Shown here: in pieces, positions 7,623-15,644 of the stretch
Numbering within the stretch: the stretch's first letter is position 1
Layout: every line of letters begins with the position of its first letter
NCBI GenBank assembly: GCA_965243255.1
Contig: CBDEUH010000004.1
Span: forward strand, 2,914,001 to 2,978,000
DNA length: 64,000 nucleotides
Direction of reading: 5' to 3'
DNA from: Bin87 sp965243255
GTDB lineage: Bacteria > Chloroflexota > Dehalococcoidia > Lucifugimonadales > UBA3495
Translations under genes and position numbers: made by a program
Notes under the pieces: model-generated
What the model was told of the DNA's origin: nothing
Databases searched by the model: none
What the model saw: the letters and a program-made list of their open reading frames with translations, nothing else

Positions 7623-8534
7623 ATGACATTGCCCAACATCGCCCGCCAACGGGATGAAACGCCGGACGCAACGCTGGAACGGCGTCGGATGTCCTTCGCC
7701 CGCATGACCCTGCATCATCTCCGCTCCAAGCCGCTGGGCACCGCCGGCCTGCTGATGGTGCTGGCCATCGCCGTGGTGGCCATTTTCGCCCCGGCCATCG
7801 CTCCCTTTGACTACCAGGCCCAGAACTACGAAGCGGTGCGCGCCTCACCCAACTCAACCCAGCTGTTCGGCACCGACCAGTTCGGCCGGGACGTTTTTTC
7901 CCGGGTGGTGTACGGCGCCCGGATCTCCCTGATTGTCGGGTTCTTTTCCGTGCTGGCCGGCACCGGAGTGGGCGCGGTGGTCGGCCTGTTCTCCGGCTAC
8001 TTCATGGGCAAGACCGACGCCGTCATCCAGCGCCTGGTGGATATGTGGATGTCCCTGCCCGACCTGATCCTGGCCCTGGTCTTCGTGGCGGCGCTGGGCA
8101 ACTCCATTCCCAACATCATCCTGGCCATCGGCGCGACCATTCTGCCCCGGGGCGTGCGGGTCATCCGCTCCTCGACCATCTCGCTGCGGGAAACCGATTA
8201 CGTCATGGCGGCCAGGGCCATCGGCTCCTCGGACCTCAGGATTATCCTGCGGCACATTGCGCCCAACACCATGGCGCCCTTCCTCATCATCATGTCGTCC
8301 ATGTTCGGCACCGCCATCCTCACCGAAGCCGGCTTGAGCTTCCTCGGCCTGGGCATCGCCGAGCCGACGCCGTCCTGGGGCCGGATGCTCACCGGCCAGG
8401 CGGCGCAGTACCTTTCCACCGCCCCCTGGATCCTGGTCTTCCCCGGCCTGGCCATCAGCGTAACCGTGCTGGGCTTCGCCTTCGCCGGCGACGCCCTGCG
8501 CGACATCCTTGACCCCCGGCAGCGCGGACGCTGA
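7623..8534 (+). CDS. ABC transporter permease, DppC/OppC type
   Basis: A 303-residue partner permease. An N-terminal cytoplasmic extension precedes the first membrane helix (TAGLLMVLAIAVVAIFAP). The family's TDQFGRDVFSRVVYGARISL segment and the EAA loop LRETDYVMAARAIGSSD are present, and the protein ends DALRDILDPR. It forms a heterodimeric channel with the preceding gene's product. The product of 8602 begins shortly after. It ends with a TGA stop, which shows that TGA is not generally reassigned here. Confidence 0.94.
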   Translation: MTLPNIARQRDETPDATLERRRMSFARMTLHHLRSKPLGTAGLLMVLAIAVVAIFAPAIAPFDYQAQNYEAVRASPNSTQLFGTDQFGRDVFSRVVYGARISLIVGFFSVLAGTGVGAVVGLFSGYFMGKTDAVIQRLVDMWMSLPDLILALVFVAALGNSIPNIILAIGATILPRGVRVIRSSTISLRETDYVMAARAIGSSDLRIILRHIAPNTMAPFLIIMSSMFGTAILTEAGLSFLGLGIAEPTPSWGRMLTGQAAQYLSTAPWILVFPGLAISVTVLGFAFAGDALRDILDPRQRGR

Positions 8535-8601
8535 TCATGCCGGCGCCATCATAAACAGCAACCCGGGTCTCTGGAGAATCGGAATTCCGCCGGAGGGAAT
8601 T

Positions 8602-9558
8602 GTGCGAAGTATCGATATCCACGCTCACCTGACGCCCCAGTGCTTCCTGCAGGCCATGGCCGCCGGACAGTCCTGGCACGGCGTGAACCCCGGCGATATG
8701 TTCGTCGCGCCCCGCAACGTCTGGACACCCCAGCAGCGCATCGACGACATGAACTCCCTGGGCGTTGACGTCCAGGTCGTTTCCACCGGCGCGGCTTTCT
8801 ACTTCTACGACCGGGACGCCCAGGTCATCTCCCAGATGCACCGGGAATGCAACGAGGAAGTCCACCAGATGACCATGGACTACCCCGAGCGGTTCAAGGG
8901 GTTCGCCCAAATCCCCATGCAGGACGTGAGCGCCGCCATCGACGAGCTGGAGTACGCCGTAACCCAGCTGGGCCTGGTCGGCGCGATGATCAACGACACC
9001 GCCAACGGCCTGCCCTACGACGACCCCAGCCTGATGCCCCTGTGGCAGGCCGCCGAGCAGATGGGCGCGGTGCTCTTCATCCACCAGCAGGGCGGCGACA
9101 CCCTGGTTACGACCCGCTCCAACCGCTACCACCTGCCCAACACCATCGGCAACCTGGTTGACCGGGCCGTTACCTTCGCGTCCTTCGTCTTCGGCGGCGT
9201 GATGGACAAGTGCCCCGACCTCAAAATCTGCCTGGCCCACGCCGGCGGCTACACCTGCTTCGGCGTCGGGCGCATGGACCGGGGCTGGCAGGTGCGCTCG
9301 GAGGCGCGAGTGAACATACAGCACCCGCCCAGCACGTACCTGAACCGCTTCTACTACGACTGCCTCACCCACAGCGAGGCGGCCCTGCGCATGGTGATTG
9401 ACGCCGTGGGCATCGACCGGGTGGTCTTTGGCACCGACTGGCCGGCGGACATGGCCATCGACCAGCCCGTTGCCTGGGTGCTGGGCCTGGACAGCCTGAC
9501 CCAGGACGAGAAAGACGCCATCCTGTGGAAGAACCTGGAAAAACTGCTGAACATCTAG
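8602..9558 (+). CDS. Amidohydrolase family protein (ACMSD-like), copy 1
   Basis: A 318-residue metal-dependent hydrolase or decarboxylase of the amidohydrolase-2 family. The HxH metal site is IDIHAH at residues 4-9; a later His lies in LFIHQQ, another in CLAHAGG, and the metal Asp in VVFGTDWPADM. I start it at the GTG at 8602: GGAGGG precedes it, and it then aligns end to end with the next gene, which has exactly the same length. An in-frame ATG at 8509 would overlap the permease gene. Relatives include ACMS decarboxylase and gamma-resorcylate decarboxylase. Substrate unknown. Confidence 0.88.
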   Translation: MRSIDIHAHLTPQCFLQAMAAGQSWHGVNPGDMFVAPRNVWTPQQRIDDMNSLGVDVQVVSTGAAFYFYDRDAQVISQMHRECNEEVHQMTMDYPERFKGFAQIPMQDVSAAIDELEYAVTQLGLVGAMINDTANGLPYDDPSLMPLWQAAEQMGAVLFIHQQGGDTLVTTRSNRYHLPNTIGNLVDRAVTFASFVFGGVMDKCPDLKICLAHAGGYTCFGVGRMDRGWQVRSEARVNIQHPPSTYLNRFYYDCLTHSEAALRMVIDAVGIDRVVFGTDWPADMAIDQPVAWVLGLDSLTQDEKDAILWKNLEKLLNI

Positions 9559-9577
9559 TCACGGAGAGACGCAAGAT

Positions 9578-10534
9578 ATGCGAGCCATTGACATTCACGC
9601 TCATTCCACGCCCCAATGCTTCCAGCGCGAGGTATTGCAGGGCCGGACCTGGCACGGCATGACCGCCGCCGAGGGCGAGCTGTTCAACCCCCGCAACGCC
9701 TGGACGCCCGAACAGCGCATCGCCGACATGAACTCCATCGGCGTTGACGTGCAGGTCGTGTCCACCAACGTGGCCTTCTACAAGTACGACCAGGACGTGG
9801 ATACCACCGTCGCCATCGCCACCGACTGCAACAACGAAGTCCACCAGATGACCATGGACTACCCCGAGCGGCTGGCCGGCCTGGCCACCCTGCCCATGCA
9901 GGACGTGCGCGCAGCCATCGCCGAGCTGGAGCGCGCCGTTGCCACCCTGGGCTTCAAGGGCGCGATGATTAACGACCACGTGAACGGTCGCACCTACGAC
10001 GACCCGGCCTTCCTGCCCTTCTGGCGCGCGGCCGAGCAGCTGGGCGCCGTGCTGCTGATTCACCAGGCCAACCCCACCATGGTCACGCCCCGCATCGACC
10101 GCTACCACCTGCCCAACACCATCGGCAACCTGGCCGAGCGCGCCGTTACCTTCGCCTCCTTCGTCTTCGGCGGCGTGATGGACCAGTGCCCCGACCTGAA
10201 AATCTGCCTGGCCCACGGCGGCGGCTACACCTGCTTCGGCGCCGGCCGGATGGATCGGGGCTGGCTGGTGCGTCGGGAGGCACGGGTCAACATCAACCGG
10301 CCGCCCAGCGAGTACCTCAACCGCTTCTACTACGACTGCCTGACCCACAGCGAGCCGGCCCTGCGGATGCTCATTGACACCGTGGGCATCGACCGGGTGG
10401 TGCTGGGCACCGACTGGCCGGCCGACATGATGATTGACTGGCCGGTGGGCTGGGTCATGGGCCTGCCCTCCCTCACCCAGGACGAAAAAGAGGCCATCCT
10501 GTGGAAGAACCTGGAGCAGTTGCTGGGCCTCTAG
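9578..10534 (+). CDS. Amidohydrolase family protein (ACMSD-like), copy 2
   Basis: A 318-residue paralogue of the preceding gene, roughly two thirds identical by eye and with all the same marks: IDIHAH, HQANPTMVTP region, CLAHGGG and VVLGTDWPAD. The two genes are 19 bp apart, so this is a tandem duplication that has been kept and diverged. The largest differences are in the loop after the LIHQ histidine, where copy 1 has QQGGDTLVTTRS. This may reflect altered substrate range. The product could act on a compound imported by the adjacent ABC transporter. Confidence 0.9.
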   Translation: MRAIDIHAHSTPQCFQREVLQGRTWHGMTAAEGELFNPRNAWTPEQRIADMNSIGVDVQVVSTNVAFYKYDQDVDTTVAIATDCNNEVHQMTMDYPERLAGLATLPMQDVRAAIAELERAVATLGFKGAMINDHVNGRTYDDPAFLPFWRAAEQLGAVLLIHQANPTMVTPRIDRYHLPNTIGNLAERAVTFASFVFGGVMDQCPDLKICLAHGGGYTCFGAGRMDRGWLVRREARVNINRPPSEYLNRFYYDCLTHSEPALRMLIDTVGIDRVVLGTDWPADMMIDWPVGWVMGLPSLTQDEKEAILWKNLEQLLGL

Positions 10535-10621
10535 TTGCTCGCCCAATCTGCTCCTCCCCCGCCGCCGCTGCCAACCCGCTATAATCCCTGCATTCCAATT
10601 ATGCGATAGGGAGGCAATCCC

Positions 10622-11398
10622 ATGGATTTGAGCCTGAACGGGAAGGTAGCAATGATTACCGGCGGCAGCCGGGGTCTGGGCCGGCAGTGCGCGTTGGCCC
10701 TGGGCCGGGAAGGTTGCGCCGTGGCCATCTGCGGACGCGACGGCGACCAGGTGAATGCGACGGCAGCCGAGCTGTCCGGCCTGGGCGTCAAGGCCAGCGG
10801 CAGCCAGGCCGATGTTACCAATGACGCCGACGCCGCCCGGTTCCTGCAGGAAACCACCGACGCCCTGGGCGCGCCCGACATCCTGGTGAACAACGTGGGC
10901 GGTCGCCGCGGCTCCGTCCTCTTCGACGAAACCCCCATGGAGCTGTTCCTGGAAGGGCTGGAGGTCAACCTGATCTCCGCCGTGCGGATGACCAAGCTCG
11001 CCCTGCCCCACATGCAGGCCCAGGGCTGGGGCCGGGTCATCAACATCGCGTCCATCTACGGACGCGAGCACGGCGGCTCGGTGGACTACATGACGGGCAA
11101 GGCCGGCATGATTGCCTTCTCCAAGCACCTGGCCTTGCAGCTGGCCCAATCCGGCGTGCTGGTCAACTGCGTCGCGCCCGGCAGCATCGACTTCCCCGGC
11201 AGCAGCTGGGACCGTTTCCAGCAGAACAACACGCCGGAGGTGGTCGCCGAGTTCATCGACCGCAACCTGCCCATGGGCAAGTTCGGCTGGCCCGAACCCA
11301 TCGGCGAGACGGTGGCGTTCCTGGCCTCCGACCGGGCCGGCCTGATTACCGGCGCCTGCATCAACGTGGACGGCGGCCAGTCCAAATCCCTGTTCTAG
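10622..11398 (+). CDS. SDR family oxidoreductase
   Basis: A 258-residue classical SDR. TGGSRGLGRQ at residues 13-22 binds the cofactor, VNNVGG sits in the NAG position, and the catalytic site is ASIYG with YMTGK at about residues 157-161. The C-terminus has the usual GACINVDGG. GGGAGG precedes the ATG. A TATAAT lies at 10580-10585, so it may have its own promoter, although no good -35 is visible. The NVGG variant of the NAG motif is common. Substrate unknown. Confidence 0.92.
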   Translation: MDLSLNGKVAMITGGSRGLGRQCALALGREGCAVAICGRDGDQVNATAAELSGLGVKASGSQADVTNDADAARFLQETTDALGAPDILVNNVGGRRGSVLFDETPMELFLEGLEVNLISAVRMTKLALPHMQAQGWGRVINIASIYGREHGGSVDYMTGKAGMIAFSKHLALQLAQSGVLVNCVAPGSIDFPGSSWDRFQQNNTPEVVAEFIDRNLPMGKFGWPEPIGETVAFLASDRAGLITGACINVDGGQSKSLF

Positions 11399-12216
11399 GC
11401 GGGCTGGTGCACCGTCCCCACGAATTCCTGCCACGCCAGCACGCACTGCGCCGGCGCTGAGTGCTGCACGTACCCGCCGGCGCCGGGGATGCGGGCCAGC
11501 GTGCAGTTCGGCATCAGGTCGGCCTGCCCCTGCGCCCGGTCCGGGATGTCGCCCTCGCTGAGCTCGCCCACCATGGCCAGCGCCGGCGTCTGGATGGACG
11601 GCAGCCGGTCGGTGAGGTTCTGGGTCCCCAGGTAGGCCAGGGTTTCCAGCACCACGTGTCGGGCCGTCTGCCCCATCTGCTGGATGTACCACTCGTGATG
11701 CTCCGGCGCGGCGTCGGCGCTGACCCGGCGGCCGCCGGTGGCCCGCGCCCAGCCTTCCACGCCCTCCTCCTCCACCAGCCGGTAGTAGTTGCCGTAGGTT
11801 GCCACGCCGGTGAAGTTATAGGGCGAGGTGCAGGTGGTTACGGTGTGCAGCCGTTCCGGATGCTGGTAGGCGAACTGCAACGCGATGGTGCCGCCGATGG
11901 TCTCGCCAATCAGGTGCACCTTGTCCAGTTCCAGATAGTCCAGCAGGTTGCGCAGGTCGCCGGCGAATCCTTCCAGCGACCAGTCGTAGCTGCCCGGCGC
12001 CGGCACGCTGGAGCGGCCAAAGCCCCGGGCGTCCACACGGATTACCCGGTACTGGCGGCCCAGCAGCGGCGGCCAGGCGTACCACAGCCGGCCGCTCTTG
12101 GCGTTGCCGTGGTGCAGCACGACGGTTTCCACCGTCTCCGGCTCCCGCCACGGGTCGGTGAAGTTATCGTCGTCGTAGTACATCTCCAGGTTGTCGGCCA
12201 GGGGCGCGATGGGCAT
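11395..12216 (-). CDS. Alpha/beta-hydrolase-fold protein lacking the usual triad
   Basis: A 273-residue alpha/beta hydrolase fold: oxyanion-hole HHGN near residue 35, VDARGFGRSS, and the nucleophile elbow. The elbow reads GETIGG, with Thr where Ser/Asp/Cys is expected, and the C-terminal motif reads PGAGGYVQH, where the catalytic His normally follows GAG. I checked both sites in the DNA. Either it is a non-catalytic member or it uses another mechanism. It overlaps the convergent SDR stop by 4 bp and lies downstream of the cupin gene, probably in one minus-strand transcript. Confidence 0.85.
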   Translation of the reverse strand: MPIAPLADNLEMYYDDDNFTDPWREPETVETVVLHHGNAKSGRLWYAWPPLLGRQYRVIRVDARGFGRSSVPAPGSYDWSLEGFAGDLRNLLDYLELDKVHLIGETIGGTIALQFAYQHPERLHTVTTCTSPYNFTGVATYGNYYRLVEEEGVEGWARATGGRRVSADAAPEHHEWYIQQMGQTARHVVLETLAYLGTQNLTDRLPSIQTPALAMVGELSEGDIPDRAQGQADLMPNCTLARIPGAGGYVQHSAPAQCVLAWQEFVGTVHQPA

Positions 12217-12235
12217 AAGACCTCCTGCTGCTGCT

Positions 12236-12274
12236 CCCTCTCCGTTAATGGGAGAGGGCTGGGGTTAGGGTGAA
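12236..12274 (+). repeat. Dispersed GGGAGAGGG hairpin element
   Basis: CCCTCTCC (12236-12243) pairs with GGAGAGGG (12251-12258), followed by CTGGGGTTAGGG. The right part recurs at 58661-58680. Such CCCTCACCC/GGGAGAGGG elements are common intergenic repeats in high-GC bacteria. Confidence 0.6.
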
Positions 12275-12298
12275 GTTTCTCCCGAATACGCCGCTCTG

Positions 12299-12676
12299 CT
12301 ATACCCCGAAGCCGCCGCCAGGGGTCTGGTCGGCCAGAGGGATGGACACGCTGACCCGGTCAACGTCGCCGACGCTGCGGGTGGTGTGCCCGCGCCCGGT
12401 CAGGTCTTCGCACAGCTCGATGTCGCCCACGTTGAAGATGCGCTTGCTGCCGTCGCCCAGGCCGATCTCCACCTGCCCCTGCAGGGTGATGACGTACTGG
12501 CGACGGGGCGCGGTGTGAAAGTCCACCAGTTGGCTGGGCTTGAGTCGGCTGAACTGCACGCCGGTAGCGGCCTGCACCGCGGTGCGCATGGCGTGGCCCA
12601 CCTGCTCGAAGGGAAGTTCCAGCTCTTCAATGTGAGACTCGCCGTCCGCGCCGGTATAAATCCTGACTGCCTGCAT
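12299..12676 (-). CDS. Cupin-domain protein
   Basis: A 125-residue single-domain cupin. The central part DFHTAPRRQYVITLQGQVEIGLGDG and VGDIELCEDLTGRGHTTRS fits the two cupin motifs, with H, Q and the second-motif H as possible metal ligands. It has GGAGG upstream of the ATG at 12676 and an extended -10 (TGC-TATGAT, 12723-12715 on the minus strand). Related small cupins act as isomerases, dioxygenases or sensors. It is probably co-transcribed with the hydrolase-fold gene downstream. Confidence 0.8.
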   Translation of the reverse strand: MQAVRIYTGADGESHIEELELPFEQVGHAMRTAVQAATGVQFSRLKPSQLVDFHTAPRRQYVITLQGQVEIGLGDGSKRIFNVGDIELCEDLTGRGHTTRSVGDVDRVSVSIPLADQTPGGGFGV

Positions 12677-12737
12677 CGTTGTGTACCTCCAATAATGTTG
12701 GTTAACGCCACCGTATCATAGCACCGACTGGCAACCG

Positions 12738-12766
12738 TTGACTGGGGGTCGCGTCGGACTTACGAT
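12738..12766 (+). promoter_or_regulatory. Promoter of the RHH/PIN module
   Basis: TTGACT (12738-12743), a 17-base spacer and TACGAT (12761-12766). The antitoxin ATG follows at 12796. Confidence 0.6.
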
Positions 12767-12795
12767 TAACGAGGAACAGTACGGGAGTTGCAATT

Positions 12796-13089
12796 ATGGG
12801 TGAGAGAATCGTTCAACTTGACGCAACCGCCGAGGCAAGGCTGGCTGCCTTGCAGCGAGTAACCGGCTTATCCGTTGCAGAAATTCTCAACCGGTCCCTC
12901 GCTATCTACGCCGATGCCATCGGCTCCGGGCCAGATGACGGGGAGGCAATGTCTAATCCCTATGAATACTACCGTACTCTCGACTTGGGCCCGGGTGGTT
13001 ACGCTCATGGTCCGGCAGAGAAGATGGAAGAACTTCTGCCGCGAATAATCCGAGAAAAGCGTGAGGCCAACAGGGATGATTCTCACTGA
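12796..13089 (+). CDS. RHH-type antitoxin
   Basis: A 97-residue protein whose first half (RIVQLDATAEARLAALQRVT, then LSVAEILNRSLAIY) is a ribbon-helix-helix DNA-binding domain, as in CopG/Arc-type antitoxins. The C-terminal half would bind the toxin. It overlaps the PIN gene that starts at 13076, the usual VapBC-like order. It appears intact although its toxin is truncated, so it may persist as a regulator. Confidence 0.75.
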   Translation: MGERIVQLDATAEARLAALQRVTGLSVAEILNRSLAIYADAIGSGPDDGEAMSNPYEYYRTLDLGPGGYAHGPAEKMEELLPRIIREKREANRDDSH

Positions 13090-13279
13090 CGCCGGCCCGC
13101 TCGTCGCCTTGTTTGACCCCTCTGACGACGCCCACGGCAGATGTCGCCAGATGTTGACGGCCATCAGGGAACCGATGGTTACCACGCTGCCTGTCCTCAC
13201 CGAGGCTTTTCATTTTCTCCGGCCCGGGAGCACGGCATTTCAGAGGCTCATAGACTTCGTATTCAACGTGATGGGGTAG
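13076..13279 (+). pseudogene. Truncated PIN-domain toxin (VapC-like)
   Basis: The 67-residue frame starts MILTDAGPLVALFDPSDDAH, the typical N-terminus of a PIN-domain RNase with its first active-site Asp, and continues through TTLPVLTEAFHFL. A normal PIN toxin is about 130 residues; here a TAG ends it after VFNVMG and the C-terminal half carrying the later catalytic Asps is missing. Its end overlaps the 3' end of the convergent glycosylase gene by 17 bp, which marks the deletion junction. It is therefore most likely inactive. Confidence 0.75.
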
Positions 13280-13949
13280 CCCGCCCCGTCTCGCACACAT
13301 CCTGCAGGCAGCAGGCGTGGCAGCGGGGCGCGTTTTTGACGCAGGCTTCCTTGTGGTGGCGATCCAATAGCGCGTGATATTCATTGTACATCGGCACGTC
13401 CGGCGGCAATGCGGCGTGAAACATCCCCTGCCAGCCGGCGTAGTCGTCTCGCCCCGCCGGCGTCACCCCAACCCTCCCCATGATGCGGATGGTGTAAGCG
13501 TCAATCACGAAAGACGGCTTGCCGGCGGCGTACAGCAGGATGTCGTCCGCCGTCTCCGGCCCGATGCCGTGGATGCCCAACAGCTCCCGGCGCAGCGTGT
13601 CGGTGTCCGCCGCAAACATGGCGTCCAGGCTGCCGCCGTACTCGACGCACACGTGGGCGGCAAAGGCCTTCAGCTTGCGCGCCTTGGCGTTGTAGTACCC
13701 CGACGGGCGCACCAGCTCCGCCAGCGCGTCAACGTCAATGCGCTGTACCGCCGGCCAGTCGTCGATGCCGGCGGCGCGCAGGTTCGCCAGGGCCAGCTCC
13801 ACGTTCCGCCACGCCGCCGCCTGGGTCAGGATGGCGCCGGCGATCATCTCGAACCGGCTGTCCCCCGGCCACCAGCCCTGCGGCCCGTAGGCTTCCAGCA
13901 GCCGGCGGTAGATCTCCGGCAGCGTCGCTTTACGGTCTTTCGCCGTCAC
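13263..13949 (-). CDS. EndoIII-like DNA glycosylase, MagIII-like
   Basis: A 228-residue HhH-GPD glycosylase. The helix-hairpin-helix is LLGIHGIGPETADDIL, and the catalytic Asp lies in SFVIDAYTIRI. The C-terminal iron-sulfur cluster ligands follow C-x6-C-x2-C-x5-C (CVKNAPRC, HAC, CLQDVC). At the position of the EndoIII catalytic Lys there is Glu (GPETAD), as in Helicobacter MagIII, so a monofunctional glycosylase, perhaps for 3-methyladenine, is more likely than a lyase. It overlaps sfsA by 4 bp (ATGA), so the two are translationally coupled. Confidence 0.88.
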   Translation of the reverse strand: MTAKDRKATLPEIYRRLLEAYGPQGWWPGDSRFEMIAGAILTQAAAWRNVELALANLRAAGIDDWPAVQRIDVDALAELVRPSGYYNAKARKLKAFAAHVCVEYGGSLDAMFAADTDTLRRELLGIHGIGPETADDILLYAAGKPSFVIDAYTIRIMGRVGVTPAGRDDYAGWQGMFHAALPPDVPMYNEYHALLDRHHKEACVKNAPRCHACCLQDVCETGRATPSR

Positions 13950-14665
13950 AACCGCACCGGGATGCTGTCCGCCAGGGTGACGCTGCGTTCGTCAACGCGG
14001 CAGCGGTAGGCGTAGATGGACACGCCGGCGTCGGCGGCCTGCCGCAGCGTCGCGCCCAGCAGCGGGTCGGCCACGTCGTGGGGAGCGAAGGCGTCGGCGT
14101 CGCTGCGCTGGATGACGAACATCACCGCCGCCTGGTGGCCGGCGTCCAGCGCGGCCATCAGGCTGTGCAGGTGTTTGACGCCCCGCAGCGTCGGCGCGTC
14201 GGGAAACAGGCCGACGCCATCCTCCACCAGCGTAACCGACTTGGTTTCCACGTAGCAGAGCCCCTCCGGCCCGCTGAGCCGAAAGTCCAGCCGGCTCTCG
14301 CCGAACACGCTCTCGGGACGCACGTCGGGATAGGCGGCGAACTGGGGCAGCCGGCCGCGAGCGATGGCCTCGGCGACCAGCTTGTTGGGCAGCCGGGCGT
14401 CGGCCGACGACAGCGCGTCGCCGGTGTCCACCAGGGCCAGGTCGTAGGCGGTTTTGCGCGCCGTGCCCTCCGGGGCGGGAATCATCAGCACCCGGTAGCC
14501 GGGCACTAGCAGCTCATGCATCCGGCCCGAGTTGGGTACGTGGCACAGGTACTCCCGGCGGTCAACGTCCACCAGCGCGGCGAACCGATTCAGCCGCTTG
14601 ATGAACCTTCCCTCAACCAACGGTGGCAACCGCAAATTACGACTCCATGCTCCGGATTTTGCCAT
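13946..14665 (-). CDS. sfsA: DNA/RNA nuclease SfsA
   Basis: A 239-residue SfsA-family protein. The N-terminal OB-like part shows GRFIKRLNRF and CHVPNSGRMHELL, the family hallmark. The nuclease half has SRLDFRLSG and CYVETKSVTLVEDG (a PD-(D/E)xK-type core), FPDAPTLRGVKHL and the VMFVIQRSDADAF segment. Length is usual. It was named for sugar fermentation stimulation in E. coli, but the domain supports nuclease activity. It precedes the glycosylase gene with a 4-bp overlap, suggesting a small DNA-repair operon. Confidence 0.94.
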   Translation of the reverse strand: MAKSGAWSRNLRLPPLVEGRFIKRLNRFAALVDVDRREYLCHVPNSGRMHELLVPGYRVLMIPAPEGTARKTAYDLALVDTGDALSSADARLPNKLVAEAIARGRLPQFAAYPDVRPESVFGESRLDFRLSGPEGLCYVETKSVTLVEDGVGLFPDAPTLRGVKHLHSLMAALDAGHQAAVMFVIQRSDADAFAPHDVADPLLGATLRQAADAGVSIYAYRCRVDERSVTLADSIPVRL

Positions 14666-14676
14666 ATTAGCAGATG

Positions 14677-14705
14677 TTGACAGCGCTACCCCTACCGCCT
14701 AATGT
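14677..14705 (+). promoter_or_regulatory. Promoter of the 14725 oxidoreductase
   Basis: TTGACA (14677-14682), 17-base spacer, TAATGT (14700-14705). This rules out any start before about 14712 for the downstream gene and supports the GTG at 14725. Confidence 0.65.
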
Positions 14706-14724
14706 TGCCGGCAGAGGTGGCATC

Positions 14725-15639
14725 GTGCACTACTCCTTCCGACTTCCCAACGCCGACTACCTGGGCTTTCCCGCCACTACGCAAGCCATCAGCCAGACCG
14801 CCGTCAAAGCCGAACAGTTGGGCTTCGACGCCATCTTTGTCAACGATCACGTGATCGTGGACGACGGCCCGCGCAGCGTCCCCTGGCGCAACGTATATGA
14901 CCCGCTGATGGTCCTGTCCTACGTGGCGGCGCTGACCTCACGGATTGCGTTGGGCACCTCCGTGCTCATCATGCCCTACCGCAATCCCATCGTAACCGCC
15001 AAGATGATTGCCACCCTGGACCAGATGTCCGGCGGCCGCGCCATCGCCGGCGTCGGCGCCGGCTGGAGTCAGCCAGAATATGACGCGCTGGGCGTGCCCT
15101 ACCGGGAACGCGGCGCCCGCACCGACGAATACCTGCGCCTGTGGCAAGCCTGCTGGGAACCGGGGCCGACCAGCTTCAAGAGCCGGTTCTTCTCCTTCGA
15201 GAATATGCACGTCAACCCCAAGCCGGTGCAGCAGCCCCATCCGCCCATCTGGATCGGCGGCTCCAGCCACGCCTCCCTGCGCCGTGCCGCCCACTTCGCC
15301 CAGGTGTGGCAGCCCACGCCGACGCCGCTGCCCGATTTGATCGCCAACCGGGCTCACCTGCGGGATTACAGCGCCGAAATCGGAAGGCCGGAACCCCCGC
15401 GCACCCGCATGAGCTTTCGGGTGAACCTCGGCAGCATCACCGGCTTTTCCGGTTCGGGCAGCGATCGGCCGACCGGGTACGGCACGCCTGAGCAGGTTGC
15501 ATCCGACCTGAAACGCTACCGACAGGAGGCCGGCCTGGAGGAGTTTCAAATTAACTGCCACGATTGCGCCAACCTGCAACAGCTGTTGGATACTATGGAC
15601 GCCCTGGTCCAGGACGTGCTGCCCAAGGTGGACGGCTGA
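14725..15639 (+). CDS. LLM-class oxidoreductase, probably F420-dependent
   Basis: A 304-residue luciferase-like protein of the shorter, F420-dependent type: ISQTAVKAEQLGFDAIFVND, then ALGTSVLIMPYRNPIVTAKM, GGRAIAGVGAGWSQPEYDAL and PPIWIGGSSHASLRRAA. The GTG start at 14725 has AGAGGTGG five bases upstream and fits the promoter position. The coenzyme assignment rests on family resemblance only. Five bases after its stop comes the class-D flavin enzyme, so the two form an operon and may act in sequence. Confidence 0.88.
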   Translation: MHYSFRLPNADYLGFPATTQAISQTAVKAEQLGFDAIFVNDHVIVDDGPRSVPWRNVYDPLMVLSYVAALTSRIALGTSVLIMPYRNPIVTAKMIATLDQMSGGRAIAGVGAGWSQPEYDALGVPYRERGARTDEYLRLWQACWEPGPTSFKSRFFSFENMHVNPKPVQQPHPPIWIGGSSHASLRRAAHFAQVWQPTPTPLPDLIANRAHLRDYSAEIGRPEPPRTRMSFRVNLGSITGFSGSGSDRPTGYGTPEQVASDLKRYRQEAGLEEFQINCHDCANLQQLLDTMDALVQDVLPKVDG

Positions 15640-15644
15640 GCAAC

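Noticed and set aside
9365..11692. Long minus-strand open frame of 775 codons opposite two amidohydrolases and an SDR
   Set aside because: Low-complexity Gly/His/Val/Ala-rich translation typical of antisense frames in high-GC genes; the plus-strand genes have clear family motifs.
13061..13279. Functional short PIN toxin
   Set aside because: Half the domain and later catalytic acids are missing, so truncation is more likely.
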